A DNA stretch of 64,000 bases. It comes from Osedax fenrisi (Eukaryota; Annelida; Polychaeta; Sabellida; Siboglinidae). The stretch covers positions 37,331,479-37,395,478 of the forward strand of contig OZ025243.1 in the NCBI GenBank assembly GCA_964019155.1. The letters run 5' to 3'. Shown in pieces: positions 11,676 through 29,250 of this stretch; positions within the stretch are counted from its first letter, which is position 1, and each line of letters opens with the position of its first letter. Position numbers and translations under genes: made by a program. The notes beneath the pieces are model-generated. The model saw nothing but the letters and a program-made list of their open reading frames with translations, made no database searches and was not told the DNA's origin.

Positions 11676-11784
11676 GCCCCGGTGGCACAATCGGTTAGCG
11701 CGCCGTACTTATAAACAGTATGTTGACTATAGTCTTATCTTATAAGATATGCGGAGGTTGAGAGTTCGAGCCTCTCCTGGGGCA
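11676..11784 (+). tRNA. tRNA-Ile (anticodon UAU) with a 35-nt intron
   Basis: A full cloverleaf can be drawn. The acceptor stem GCCCCGG (11676-11682) pairs with CTGGGGC (11777-11783), with discriminator A at 11784. The D arm is GCAC/GCGC around AATCGGTTA. The anticodon stem CCGTA (11703-11707) pairs with TGCGG (11750-11754). The loop CTTATAA places the anticodon TAT at 11710-11712. The T arm is GAGAG/CTCTC with loop TTCGAGC. A 35-nt intron (11714-11748) sits one base 3' of the anticodon, the canonical position, as in other animal tRNA-Ile(UAU) genes. A- and B-box sequences are intact. It should be transcribed by RNA polymerase III and spliced by the tRNA endonuclease, and it decodes AUA. Confidence 0.97.
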
Positions 11785-11785
11785 C

Positions 11786-11791
11786 TTTTTT
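11786..11791 (+). terminator. RNA polymerase III terminator of tRNA-Ile
   Basis: Six consecutive T residues begin two bases after the tRNA discriminator base. Confidence 0.85.
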
Positions 11792-12133
11792 AATTATATA
11801 AAAATAATAAATTAATTTAATTTATAAAATTTAATTAAAAAAAATAATTAATATAATTTAAAATTATTTAAAATACATAAATATATATTATGCAATTATA
11901 ATTAAATATCTATTATTTAACTTATTAAAACTTAAAATCAACGACTAACTATATTGTAGGACAGAAATTCTGCTTTTTTTGTAATGTTATTAGAACATGT
12001 TATTGTTAATCGTAAACATTTGCATAATAGGGATATTAGAATGAAATGGAAGCATTACAGAAAGGCAGTATATTATATGATTTAAAACATTGTATGTCAA
12101 TAGTATATTCACATGAACAGATATTTTGATAAT

Positions 12134-12169
<36 letters not shown>

Positions 12170-12538
12170 GAAACCAATCTATATTTGATTAGTTATATTA
12201 TCTTCCATATCTTTTTGCGTAGGCATACAATATTTAATTAAATTACAATTCATATAAGATTATCAGTGTGTTTTGTACGAACACAATGCGTATGTGTATG
12301 TATTTTCCTCGATGCATCATTATCAATAGGGAGTTATCATTGATCATCGGATAACAATATAACTGTGGGTATACCTAATAGGTAATATAGTACCTATAAG
12401 TATACCTATACACATATCACACTATAGCTGTAGCCGTATACAGCTATCATTACCGGTGTATATAGATAGCGATCCTATAGGGTGGCATGTTAGTAGATTA
12501 GTAGTAGGGGTACTACTATAGTAGGTACTAGTGTATTC

Positions 12539-12577
<39 letters not shown>

Positions 12578-12781
12578 TTGAGTATACTAGAGAAGTAGTG
12601 TACAACATTTGCATTGACTCTATTCTTAAAACTATAATTACCCTGCTGCTTTACAATAATATACTTACTAATATATGGGTATATATATGCGTGTGACACA
12701 CGCCGTGTGTGTGTTTGTTTGTATATGTATGTGTGTGTACTTAAGCGTATATTAGTTTATGTTTACGTCGCACAGTGGCGT

Positions 12782-12854
<73 letters not shown>

Positions 12855-13122
12855 AGATATATATTTATATTTATTTAAATTAATATTTAAAACTAATAAC
12901 ATTCTATTTGTTGCACTTTAATATGCTAGTAATTGAAGAATTGATTACAATAAAAATAATATAAATATTACATGTTTTTTATGTTATGTTAAGTATTACT
13001 TAACGTATACGTTGTAAATATATTTACCTTATTTACTATTTATTTTTAAACTATTGTATATTACAAACATAATTATTTTACAGCAAGTTAAGTATATCAT
13101 CTATAAAAAGGTATTACATAGT

Positions 13123-13168
<46 letters not shown>

Positions 13169-13784
13169 AATCAGTATTTAATTAGTAAAAATAAGTGAAT
13201 TCCAACCTTAAAGTTGAATTACATAACCTCGAACACAATAGAATACTGCCCGCTGTTTTATTGTTACCTAATAAAACGCACGTGACTTATTACATAATCT
13301 TCATCACATCACGTGATACTTTAGTCTTTAATTGCATTCTAAAAATGTTCACACCAACAATTACAATAGGTACGCAGTATTTCTTGTGAATACATCCGGG
13401 TATATCCATAGTATAAGTAGTGAATTTAGTTTTCATGGTAATTACATATACATTATTATACTATTATATGTGTTTGTGTGTGTGTGTGAACATTACATAT
13501 TACGTAAACATATGACTCATATACATTATGTATAAACTATCTAATTCACATTAATAATACGGTATTATGTAACGCTATGTATATGTATTACATAGATCAC
13601 AAGCTTTAGTATATTATACTGTATATGTTATGGTATTAAAATACATAATGTATATGTTTGTGAGAGGCATTAATTATTAATGTAATATTACATATCTCCA
13701 AATTTACGACACACACACTTTCACACATATATATATATACTTATACAAACCATATAAATTAGAAATAACTACTCTACATCATAT
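11792..13784. other. AT-rich stretch with several (AT)n tracts
   Basis: No gene seen. Long (AT)n tracts lie at about 12541-12574, 12782-12850 (interrupted once by TG) and 13129-13165. Short open frames here are translated dinucleotides or AT-rich noise. Confidence 0.5.
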
Positions 13785-14330
13785 ACCATCGACCACGGTG
13801 TTCCTCAAAGCTCAATATATTGAGTATACTTTCCCCAATACTCTTCTCTATATATCGTATTCCATTACAAACAATCATGAAACATTATCTATCGGCTACT
13901 TACAACTACCACGTAGACGACGTAGAACTACACGCTACGATAATGAACTCTACCCACACGACTGTCTAAAGTAAACATACAACTGGCTAACAAATAGTAA
14001 CTGAACAATAAACAACAATGAAACTGAACATTTAAATATCACTAAGCATTAGTAATGACCTAAATACTTACTTCCCTGACATTATAATTAACCAACACAA
14101 ATCATTCCCACCAATTCTTTTAAATATATAGGCGTCTATTTTAATAATAAACTAAATCTAGATAAATATTACAGCTTACTTACTCAATCTATGACTGCAA
14201 AGCTATTTAACCTTAAAATATACTATCATACTTAAATCGGAATACTAAAAACTACTGACTCAGATTATTATACTATTCAGACTATAGTCTTGTATACAAT
14301 ACTGTAACCAACTATTATCAGGATCTGGAA
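13785..14330 (+). pseudogene. decayed L2/CR1-like LINE fragment
   Basis: Plus-strand remnants of an RT domain. DHGVPQSS near 13790 stands for motif B (HGVPQGS). YHVDDVELH near 13905-13930 stands for motif C (YADD-LQ) with the YA lost. KYIGVYFNNKLNLDKYY near 14125-14170 corresponds to the LG-FD motif-D region, followed by KLFNLK and a SRLDY-like segment. Stops and frameshifts separate these. The order and wording match the more complete minus-strand copies at 16.1-22.7 kb, so it is an older member of the same broad clade. Confidence 0.6.
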
Positions 14331-15009
14331 AACTGAAAATACACAAACTACACAAAATAATGAATCGCTTAATTATAAATATATACTGACTATAGTCTGC
14401 ATACAGAAGACTGGCTATAGTATACAACTATAGTTTTATATGCTATAGCATTACTGACTTGTGTAACAAACTTACATGGTTAAATACTAAGGACTCTATC
14501 AACTACAAAATACTTATATTACTTGAAAATACATCTAGGTAGATATATATATATTTTGAACCAGATTTCTATTACAAATAACACGTGATCATATCGGTTC
14601 AGCATAGCGTGCAGTCGTATTTCCTACGTTAGAACACTAAATTAGCGCACACTAAGAGTGATTTTATTTTTCAGATAATACCATGATATTGCACATTCTA
14701 TAACTACGATGTCCGTGACACTAGTATGCTATATAGTAATACAATTATTATAGTAATTAGTATAGTAATACTATATACTTATATAGTAATATAATTATAT
14801 TTTGGAAAAATTGTTTGAGAATTCTCAATACCCATATTTAAATGAGCATACATTTGAGGTCGAATCCATAATCAACAATACGTTTAAAACCACTCTTCAC
14901 GCACATTAGTGTGCGGAACAATGAACTATACGTACAATCGCACAAACACACTCCAGGCATGGTTGACTTATTATAACTGACAGCACTACGTGAGATATAT
15001 AGTATACAG

Positions 15010-15049
<40 letters not shown>
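15010..15049. repeat. (AC)n microsatellite
   Basis: A pure CA/AC dinucleotide run of about 20 units. The open frames that cross it on the minus strand (poly Cys-Val) are not genes. Confidence 0.95.
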
Positions 15050-15052
<3 letters not shown>

Positions 15053-15283
15053 TATAACCCGCTCTATAGCAACTGTGTACTGCATACACTGGTACGCGTT
15101 GAGTGACGTGTGTATATGATATACCACTATAGTGTATAGTGTGTAGGCAACTGTGCAACGCAGTCATATCTACCCTTCATCTTATATCTTTGTTTAACAA
15201 TGAGCATAATTATCTGTGGGAAATTGTACAAATACTTCCGGTATGAAATATACATTATACATTATACGCGTGTATGTATATTA

Positions 15284-15371
15284 TTTCACAACCATAATTC
15301 GCATATAATCATATATATTCACATATATATATGTGAATATATATGAGTATATGCGAATTATGGTTGTGAAA
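15284..15371. repeat. long hairpin (88-bp inverted repeat)
   Basis: The left arm starts TTTCACAACCATAATTCGCA and the right arm ends with its complement TGCGAATTATGGTTGTGAAA. The inner part (ATATATTCACATATAT and its complement) is also self-complementary, so the arms pair almost end to end with only a few mismatches and practically no loop. No flanking duplication or coding is visible. Confidence 0.85.
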
Positions 15372-16073
15372 TTAACAACTATAGTGACTCTATATACATT
15401 ATAAGCGTATATAGCTATATACTCCTATAGGCGTATACTTTATGTTGTGTAAACTATATAGCATACTATGTATAATTTATCCATATTACTGTTTTCTAAG
15501 ATATATCTATAGAAATTTAATTGTACAATGTATCTGTATAATATATTTCTATAGAAATATATTATACACCAATACAATCCTTTTGGACTAATATACCAAG
15601 AAATGTAGCCAATAAAGGTCATTCGGGCATGCCATGTGTGCATGTTGTGAGTAGATGTTTACCTCATGTGAGATTGGAACTATTTGATTCACGATGTAAT
15701 TTAATTTCATTATATATTATTATAGTTATGTTAGTATCATATTTCTTTGGTGTTTGTTCTTTAATTATTATATATTTTATTTATGGAATCCTTTCTCGAA
15801 AGCATATTTCTATTAAATGGTTCCTTTTTTACTTATTATATAACTAATTTGTATTGTATACATATGCCATGTGTATTAATTATTTATGTGTATTATATAA
15901 GTAAAATAAATAGTATTCATTCATTTATTCATGCATTCATTCAACTAATACATATACTAAATATGGGTAAGTATACAATAAATATATAACAAAGTATGGG
16001 AACAACAGTAGATGGCCTGTATATATTCATATATGACTATACGTATACTTAACTAATATTCCTATATATATAT
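15372..16073. other. AT-rich non-genic stretch
   Basis: Nothing recognisable. Two overlapping 68-72-codon frames at 15629-15989 are hydrophobic AT-rich noise with no family resemblance. Confidence 0.45.
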
Positions 16074-16074
16074 A

Positions 16075-16119
<45 letters not shown>
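16074..16119. repeat. (TA)n microsatellite at LINE 3' end
   Basis: A pure dinucleotide tract directly adjoining the 3' end of the decayed LINE on the minus strand. Confidence 0.9.
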
Positions 16120-16123
<4 letters not shown>

Positions 16124-18475
16124 ATAAGGTTTATTAGCACTTATTATAGGTGTGGCCACCCCTCATAGGTGCATATAACAATATAGAACGAAAACAATAA
16201 ATAGACTAATAAATTAGATAAATAAATAAACAAAACGATAAAATAATATAATTTATAAAAATAGTAATATTGTATGATTAAATAAGTGAATATATTACAT
16301 CGATGATATGTAAGCTTTGAGGTGTGTAATAAAGGACGGGTGTGAATGGATTGATCTAATAGAGGCAGGGAGGGAATTCCATAAGGATGGAACCAAATAA
16401 CTGAAGGCGCGTTTATGGTATTTCAGGTATGAGACACGAGGGCAAATTAGGGAAATGTCAGCATTTTATCGTAAGGAAGTCAGTGGGCGTCTTAGTGTTA
16501 GTAGGGAAGTCAAATAAGGAGGAGAAGTATAATATATTGATTTATGAGCGAGTGATAGAAAGTGTAGGAGGGAACGTTTTTTATTGAGTGAACCAGTTGG
16601 ATATGAGTTGGTGGGAGTCGGTAATGGAATGGTCAACTCAATTTATTGAGAAAATGGTTCGTATAGATGCACGAATTATACGATTTAAAGGGGATATTGA
16701 AGTATTAGGGAGATGATATAGTAGTGAGGAGCAGTAGTCGATACAAGAGAGGACGAGTGCGTTTATGAGGACAGTTTTAAGAGGGCGGGTTAATTATTTT
16801 CTTATACGACGAACTTTGAAGAGGTGGTAGTTAGATGATTTAGATATATTAGCTATATGGGAATTTAGGGATAGGTTAGCATCCAAAGTAACTCCAAGAT
16901 TTATAACAGATGATGAAGGGATGATGGGGATACCGTCGATGATAACAGGAGGAAAATAATGATAGTTAGATGGGATATTTAGGAGTGCAGATTTTGAAGA
17001 GTTAAGTAGAAGATGGTTAGATAGAAGCCATGATCTGATAGTTGATGCACATTTACATAATTGTGAGTTATCTGGTAGTACATTGGAGGAGTTGGGTAGG
17101 AAGGTTAAATACTTTGAATATCATCAGCGTAAATGTGATAATGTATATCTGGAAATTGACCAATAATATCATGTATAGGGATGATGTATATTGAGAAGAG
17201 GAGGGGGCCGATAACAGATCCCTGGGGAACACCATAATGAAGAGTACGATATTGTGTAGAGAAATTGAAAATTTTAACGGATGATGATCTATTTAATATA
17301 TAGGAGGAAAACCATTTTGTTTAGCGTATACCAATCATTTCTAATCTTGAGATAAGAACGGAATGGCTTAATGAATCGAAGGCACATGAGAGGTCCAATA
17401 ATATAAGTTGGCAGGAGATAGATGGAGATACTGTAGAGTATATATTATTAAGTATTTGTTGTAGTGCAGTTTCAGTTGAGTTTCCTCGTCTAAATGCACT
17501 CTGAAATATATCATATAATTTATTTTAAGCTATAAATCTATTCAATTGTATGGCAATAATTCGTTCCAGAATTTTTCTGAGAAACGGAAGTTATGAAATG
17601 GGGCGATAATTAGCAATTATATTAGGATCAAGTAAAGGTTTTTTGAGTATATGTTATTATAGCATGCTTAAAGGAAGTTGGAAAAATACCATCATTTAGG
17701 GAAATAATTATAATATCAAGAATATAGGGGGGATAGAGTATAATTTAGTTTTTTAAAGGCGGCTAGGTTAATTGGGTCAGAAGAATGAGAAGAGTAAGAC
17801 TTATAAATAAGATTAAATATTGTGAAAATAGAAGGCATATAGAATTTAGAAAAATAGTATGGGATTGGTTTACTAATACAGATGCACGGAATATAGCTAA
17901 TTGGTAGGAGAGATGAAATAGAAGTGCAGGTGAGTTGAATTTTATTAGTAAAATGATTAGCGAATTCATAACATAATTCATTTTTTGCAATATTAGGTAT
18001 ATGAGGTATATTGATAGGCACTGTAGGTGAGAGAAGCTTACGAGCAAGGGCAAAAGAAGCACGGGGATTGGATGTGAGGTTATTTATTTTACTAACCCAA
18101 AAAGCAGACTTAGCTTTAGATATTTCAGATTTATAGAACTTGCGATATGTAGAAAATATTAAGAGGTTACTAGAAGAGGGGTTACTGTGAAAGATTCGTT
18201 CGAGTTTACGTAGGTTGCGTTTGAAATAAACAATTGCCGAACTTAAGTTCGGAGGAAAACCATGGAGAGTTTGAATGCATATTAATAGTTCGAGTTTTTA
18301 GAGGGACAAATTTATCATTCAAGTAAGATAGAGCATAATTGAGTGAATCAATAGAACACGGCAATGAAAGGAGGATTAATTTAAGTTCCGAGGTATAACA
18401 ATCATAATCAAGAGATGTATATATATATATACGTATACGTAGCAAAGATTTTCCAAGGGAAAGATATTGCACTCC
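16120..18475 (-). mobile_element. decayed L2/CR1-like LINE copy (RT and 3' part)
   Basis: Minus-strand remains of a LINE second ORF in several frames. Recognisable pieces, 5' to 3' on that strand: NSPWFSSEL near 18240-18260 (linker, compare SPWFNNEL in the intact copy); DLSCAFDS near 17371-17396 (RT motif A); GVPQGS near 17217-17240 (motif B); HIYADDI near 17121-17141 (motif C, YADD preserved); then a 3' segment with a GGCCACACC-type UTR. Many stops and frameshifts make it inactive, and the endonuclease half is absent, a typical 5' truncation. It lies head-to-tail with the near-intact copy only about 770 bp away. Confidence 0.8.
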
Positions 18476-19013
18476 CTATCTATCTCTATAGAGTACCTTT
18501 AAAAATGTAAATTTAAAATGAATCTGACCATTAACACTAGATGACGAAATAGTATATGAAATATTATAACATGTGATATTTTAATTAAGAAATTAAAAAA
18601 TTACTATACATATAGAAAATTCTTATTATCTGACTAATACCGCTAGATGGCCATATTGAATTATTAGGTTACACAAATATACACAAGTGCAATATCTTTC
18701 CTTTGGAAAATCTTTGTACGTAGTATGCATGTATATGAAAATGTTAATGTTAATATGGTAAAGTATATATATATATATATATAATATATATATGCACACG
18801 CACACGTAAATATTAATTACACGATAATCTCTGTTATCTTGTGAAGAAACCTAAATAATGACCGATGATGAATATGCCTATATCATGTTGTAATGTATGT
18901 ATGTATGTGTGTACGTGTGTACGTATACATATATGTATATAGGTGTATTGCATGCTGATTTGAAAGTGAGATAATGAGAGGGAGGGGGATATGTAGAGAG
19001 ATATAGGGTAAAT

Positions 19014-19069
<56 letters not shown>

Positions 19070-19248
19070 ATAGATATAGTGATAAGGAGGGATAGAGAGA
19101 AAGAGGGAGAGAAATAAATATATAGAAACATATAGATAGTTAGAGAAAGAGGGGATAGAAAGATGGAGAGGAAGATGGGTGAGATAGATAGATAAATATA
19201 TAGAGAGTATGCTAGCGAGGGAGAGAGTGCTAGATAGATAGATAGATA
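18476..19248. other. simple-sequence-rich spacer between LINE copies
   Basis: Contains an (AT)n tract at about 19016-19067 and, from 19075 to 19248, a purine-rich GAGA/GATA low-complexity run ending in (GATA)n next to the LINE tail. No gene. Confidence 0.6.
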
Positions 19249-19404
19249 TTTTTATTATTATTATTATTAAATAGTTTATTGACTAACAAAACATTATATG
19301 TTTATCGGCGTCATATATAATAAAATAAAAATAAACAAAAAATAATAGTAAAGAACGAAAACTAGAACAATACATAATAACGAGAACAATGATATTAAAT
19401 GGAA

Positions 19405-22227
19405 TTACAAATAAAGAAAATATTTATATAATTTACGTTTAAATAATGACTCAGATTTAGTTATACGTATATCAGTTGGTAACAAGTTCCAATATTTTGG
19501 TGCTGCAACAGCAAATGCTGCTTCAGCAAATCTCGTAGAAGTAATTGGTTGGTGTAGAACCATTGTGGATCCAGAGCGGCGAGGTCGGGAGTCGGAACGA
19601 ATTGATATTAACGTAGCGAGATATTCGGGAATAGATCGGTAAATGGCTCTTAGCGTTATGCACAGGAGACGAAACTTGCATTGAGAATGAAACGGAAGCC
19701 AACCAAGAGAAATCATCAGAGATGTAATCGAAACATCCATACGACGTTTGAGCTTGTACAGTATTCTAACCGCACGACGTTGAATATTTTCAAATCTGTG
19801 CATTAAATAAAGTGGGAGAGTAGTATATAATGAGCAACAATAACGAAGTCTACTGAATACAAGGAAGTCGAGTAAACACTTCGTTAAGTTATAAGTAAGT
19901 TTATTACGTGTCTTTCTAATATTGTAAAGATAATAGTTAGCTATACGAATTACATTTGTTATTTGCAACGATACATTGAACTTGTTATCAAAGGTAATAC
20001 CTAGTGTAGTCACTGATTCGGAAATAGGAAGGGAGCGTAAAAAAGGATGGGATATAGTTAAAGGGGAAGAGGATCTAGATAAAATAATGGTATTAGTTTT
20101 AGCCATATTTAATGATAATGAGTTAGTGGAGAACCATGTAATTAATTCAGTAATGCAGTTATAAATAGTTAATTGAATAGATTCAGTGTTACATGATGGT
20201 GGGAAGGACGTATAAATTTGCAAATCATCTGCATAAAGATGATAATGTAGATGAGGATATTTAAGAAATATTGATCTAATAGGTAATATATAGATTATGA
20301 ATAAAATGGGCCCGAGTACGGAGCCTTGCGGAACACCGTATGAGTTAGTAAATGGTTGTGATAAAGACGAATTAATTTTAACATAAGAAGTTCTATTTGA
20401 GACAAAGGACATGAACCAGTTGAGTACTTGACCATTAATTCCTATCTCACGCAGGCGATACGAAAGAATAATAAGATTAAGAGAGTCAAAAGCGCACGAT
20501 AAATCTAGTAGAATAAGATAACATGGGCATTTGGTGTCAAGAGATAAAAGAATGTCACTGAAAATAAGGTTGAGGGCAGTTTCTGTATTGCGGTGTGGGA
20601 GATAAGCACTTTGAAAACAATCAGCAATATTGTTTGTAGTTATATAATGTATTAACTGGGTTGAAACAACTCGTTCTAAAGTCTTTGATATTGACGAGAG
20701 TTGGGATATTGGTCTATAGTTAGTCAAATTTGAGTGATCTAAAGTCGGTTTTTTAAGTAGTGGGGTAATATACGAGTGTTTTATCGATTGTGGAACAGTA
20801 GAAGTAATAAGAGATACATTGATAATATTAGTAATCAAACCAATTATATAGGGAGAAATGGAACGAAGTAAGACCAATGGAACAGGATCTAAAGGGGAGT
20901 GAGATTTGAGGGAAGTCACTAATGAAAGAACAAATGCCTGAGATGGAAGGGTAAAACAAGACCAATGATTTGAAGAGGTAATGAAAGTAACATCAAATAG
21001 TGCAACATCAAATCTTGGGAGAGAATCGATAACATTAGATATCTTTCGTTGAAAGAAATTGGAAAAAGCAGTGCACAGATAGGAGTCAGAATGGTCAGGA
21101 AGACGTCTATTCTGATCTCGACCGATTAATTTAAATGAAAGTTGAAATGCTTGTTTGGAAGACATACCAAAGTTATTTAACTTATCAGTAAAGTAGGAGG
21201 ATTTTAATGTGATAAGTTTAGTCCTATAGAGTGAACGGCATACTTTGAAAGATTTAAGATCAGATTCAAGGTTAGATACTTGATATCTATTTTGGAGTTT
21301 TCTAAGTGTTCGACGTAGGTTTACTAGTTCATTGTTAAACCAAGGTGATTTGGAAAATGATCGATTAATGGATTTAATGACAGGAGCAAATATTTCAAGA
21401 GAATTTGAGATAGCAGCATTAAAATTGTCGTAAAGAGAGTCAACTACGAGCAACGACTGAGGATTATCAAGTCGTGAAAATATAGAATTTACAAATGAAG
21501 GAATGTTAATAGCAGATATCTTCCTAAAAGAACGCTCTGGTCGGGGAGAGGTAGATGGTGGTAATATCAACTCAAACGTAACTACAAAGTGATCAGAAAT
21601 TAGAAAACTTTGAGAAGGAGATGAAACAATGTCAGATGAAGATGGTGATATAACTAGATCAATGCAATTACCATTCGTATTAGTGGGAAAAAGTATATGT
21701 TGCGTGAGAGAGAACTCATTGATCAAACTTTTTAAAGATGATGCAGCAGGATAAGATCTATTATATTGTATGTTAAAATCGCCAAGAATTATAGTGTTAT
21801 CTGAAGAGATCGATTCAAAAATAGATGTTAGATCAACTAAAAATTCAGTGATACTAGAAGAAGGAGGACGGTAAATTAGAACAAAATATATTGTACAAGA
21901 AGATGGAAACTTAAGATTGCAGATCATCATTTCACACGATGAGAAAGACGGAATGGTAGTGGAGACAAGTTTCAATTTAGATAAGTAAATTAATGCAAGA
22001 CCACCACCACGACAAGGAATAGATCTATTAGCAATAGTTATATTATACCCTTGAGGTATTAGTTGTGATGATAGAGCAGTGTCTTTATCAGTCAGCCAGG
22101 TTTCTGTAATTGCCGTTATAAGACATTTTGAATCAATAATAGATTGAACTATAATATCAACTTTATTACGAACAGATCTCGAATTAATTAATTGAAATAA
22201 ATACTTATAATCATTATGATAACAAAG
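19405..22227 (-). CDS. LINE ORF2: APE endonuclease-reverse transcriptase
   Basis: 940 codons open from just after a TGA (22228-22230) to the stop at 19405-19407. The N-terminal apurinic-type endonuclease is recognised by INSRSVRNK, TETWL (22093-22107), ILGDFN and SDH. The linker has SPWFNNELVNLRRTL. The reverse transcriptase has NYRPISQLSS, LDLSCAFDS (motif A, near 20490-20515), GVPQGSVLGPILF (motif B, near 20303-20340), YADD (motif C, near 20224-20236) and LGITFDNK (motif D). The C-terminal region has RYCCSLY, a GWLPF segment and AAPKYWNLLP, a hallmark of L2-like ORFs. The protein nicks target DNA and copies its own RNA there. No Met stands at the natural N-terminus; the first conventional or near-cognate starts lie inside the endonuclease, so translation initiation is unresolved. 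Confidence 0.9.
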   Translation of the reverse strand, partial: LCYHNDYKYLFQLINSRSVRNKVDIIVQSIIDSKCLITAITETWLTDKDTALSSQLIPQGYNITIANRSIPCRGGGLALIYLSKLKLVSTTIPSFSSCEMMICNLKFPSSCTIYFVLIYRPPSSSITEFLVDLTSIFESISSDNTIILGDFNIQYNRSYPAASSLKSLINEFSLTQHILFPTNTNGNCIDLVISPSSSDIVSSPSQSFLISDHFVVTFELILPPSTSPRPERSFRKISAINIPSFVNSIFSRLDNPQSLLVVDSLYDNFNAAISNSLEIFAPVIKSINRSFSKSPWFNNELVNLRRTLRKLQNRYQVSNLESDLKSFKVCRSLYRTKLITLKSSYFTDKLNNFGMSSKQAFQLSFKLIGRDQNRRLPDHSDSYLCTAFSNFFQRKISNVIDSLPRFDVALFDVTFITSSNHWSCFTLPSQAFVLSLVTSLKSHSPLDPVPLVLLRSISPYIIGLITNIINVSLITSTVPQSIKHSYITPLLKKPTLDHSNLTNYRPISQLSSISKTLERVVSTQLIHYITTNNIADCFQSAYLPHRNTETALNLIFSDILLSLDTKCPCYLILLDLSCAFDSLNLIILSYRLREIGINGQVLNWFMSFVSNRTSYVKINSSLSQPFTNSYGVPQGSVLGPILFIIYILPIRSIFLKYPHLHYHLYADDLQIYTSFPPSCNTESIQLTIYNCITELITWFSTNSLSLNMAKTNTIILSRSSSPLTISHPFLRSLPISESVTTLGITFDNKFNVSLQITNVIRIANYYLYNIRKTRNKLTYNLTKCLLDFLVFSRLRYCCSLYTTLPLYLMHRFENIQRRAVRILYKLKRRMDVSITSLMISLGWLPFHSQCKFRLLCITLRAIYRSIPEYLATLISIRSDSRPRRSGSTMVLHQPITSTRFAEAAFAVAAPKYWNLLPTDIRITKSESLFKRKLYKYFLYL

Positions 22228-22695
22228 TCAATCAGAGGGAGAAGAGCCTTTTTTGGATTTCAGATAATGTTCATATGAATTTGACCATTGAAGGAATTCA
22301 TTAACATCAGGGATATATGGTTTTGATTTCCAATCGATACCATATGTTTCCGAGTTACCTGTATTAATCAAATTACGAAGTTGATAAGAAAGACTGCGCA
22401 TATTAAGTACACACTTAAATTTCGTCAGAGAAGATTTAGAAGCGTGGAAGTAAATACGTCCAATTTTCATTATATCACTGGCAATGAAAGGACGAATGAA
22501 TAATGATTTGAAATCAGTTGGTTGAAGATCAGATCTGGAGTTAATTAAACTATCAATTATGCATGATGAAGATACTACTATATTAGCATAGTGAGAAATG
22601 AATGAGTAATCTGTAATGGTATTAGAATCGAGTTCTAGTTGTTTGAATAGTGATTTAATGTATGTAAGATATATACTATATAGTAACTTATTTAT
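22228..22695 (-). pseudogene. in-frame upstream part of the LINE ORF, ended by one TGA
   Basis: Reading the minus strand from 22695, the same frame as ORF2 is open for 155 codons and stops at a single TGA (22228-22230), 19 codons before the endonuclease motif INSRSVRNK. It contains a Met at 22468-22470. The encoded segment is Ser/Asn/Leu-rich and hydrophilic, with no domain I recognise. It could be the N-terminal extension of one long ORF broken by a point mutation, or the end of a separate ORF1 that happens to share the frame. The upstream limit at 22696-22698 is a TAA in this frame. Confidence 0.55.
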
Positions 22696-28599
<5,904 letters not shown>

Positions 28600-29250
28600 C
28601 GCGCTGGTTAAACACGAACTGGTTATGTAATAACAACACCACTGCGGGGGTGATTAGCGCATGGCAATTACGTAATGGGGCATCTTGAGGCGCGTATTAT
28701 TCTCGCGCAGGAAGTCGACAGCCTAGCTAGCGATAATGAGTGCCCATGGGGTCAAGGTCGAGGTCATGATACCGCGTCACGTGACCATCGCGTATACAAC
28801 TCTGCTAGAGATGTACGTCGTACAGGTGGTACCGGTCAACATAGGCTAGCACCGCTGTGGTCAATGTGGTCTAAACGCCATCACGGCTAGTTCATTGTAC
28901 CACTAGTTCACGGGTGAAAGTAATCCCCTCGCGTGGACAATCTGTTCCCTCTCCCGCCTACCCGCTCTCTCGCCCACCCGTATCGATTAGAGGATTAATC
29001 AATGGGATTATGTAATATATATCTACTGCTAGGCTATTGTGAACACGTATTACATACTTCCCTCCCCATTCATTATTCTCTTCCCCATTGTCTATTACAC
29101 GTCGTGTAATAAACAATGGATGGAGAACAATAGACAATGGAGGGGGAGGGCAGGATTACAATGCCGACACGTCACGCCATTCGTTTTAAGTCGGACGGGC
29201 ACGTGACTTTTGTATTGAACACTCTCGTGTTACGTAATACTGGTGTGTGT
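28600..29250. promoter_or_regulatory. CpG-richer island, possible regulatory DNA
   Basis: Base composition rises sharply here. It contains CACGTG sites (28776, 29199), a palindromic TTACGTAA at 28668, a C-rich block (28930-28980), and a 35-bp imperfect palindrome at 29085-29119 whose arms are CCATTGT-TATTACAC. The palindrome ends in SOX-type ACAATGG, which recurs at about 29128-29142. A 71-codon frame at 28675-28890 has no recognisable family. Regulatory function is inference from composition and motifs. Confidence 0.35.

Larger units (their letters stand above)
19249..22695 (-). mobile_element. near-intact L2/CR1-like LINE retrotransposon
   Basis: The element lies on the minus strand. Its 3' end is a (TAA)n tail at about 19250-19269, abutting a (GATA)n repeat. 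The 5' limit is put at about 22695, where the open frame closes, and may be a truncation. It carries an endonuclease/reverse transcriptase ORF with all expected motifs and a further in-frame 155 codons upstream, cut off by a single TGA. The preserved long frame implies recent activity. Wording of the RT motifs (NYRPISQLSSISKTLERVV, HRNTETAL, LDLSCAFDS, GVPQGSVLGPILF) fits the L2/CR1 group. Confidence 0.88.

Noticed and set aside
28675..28890. 71-codon frame in the CpG-rich island
   Set aside because: No similarity to any family I know. Likely chance in a stop-poor GC-rich patch.
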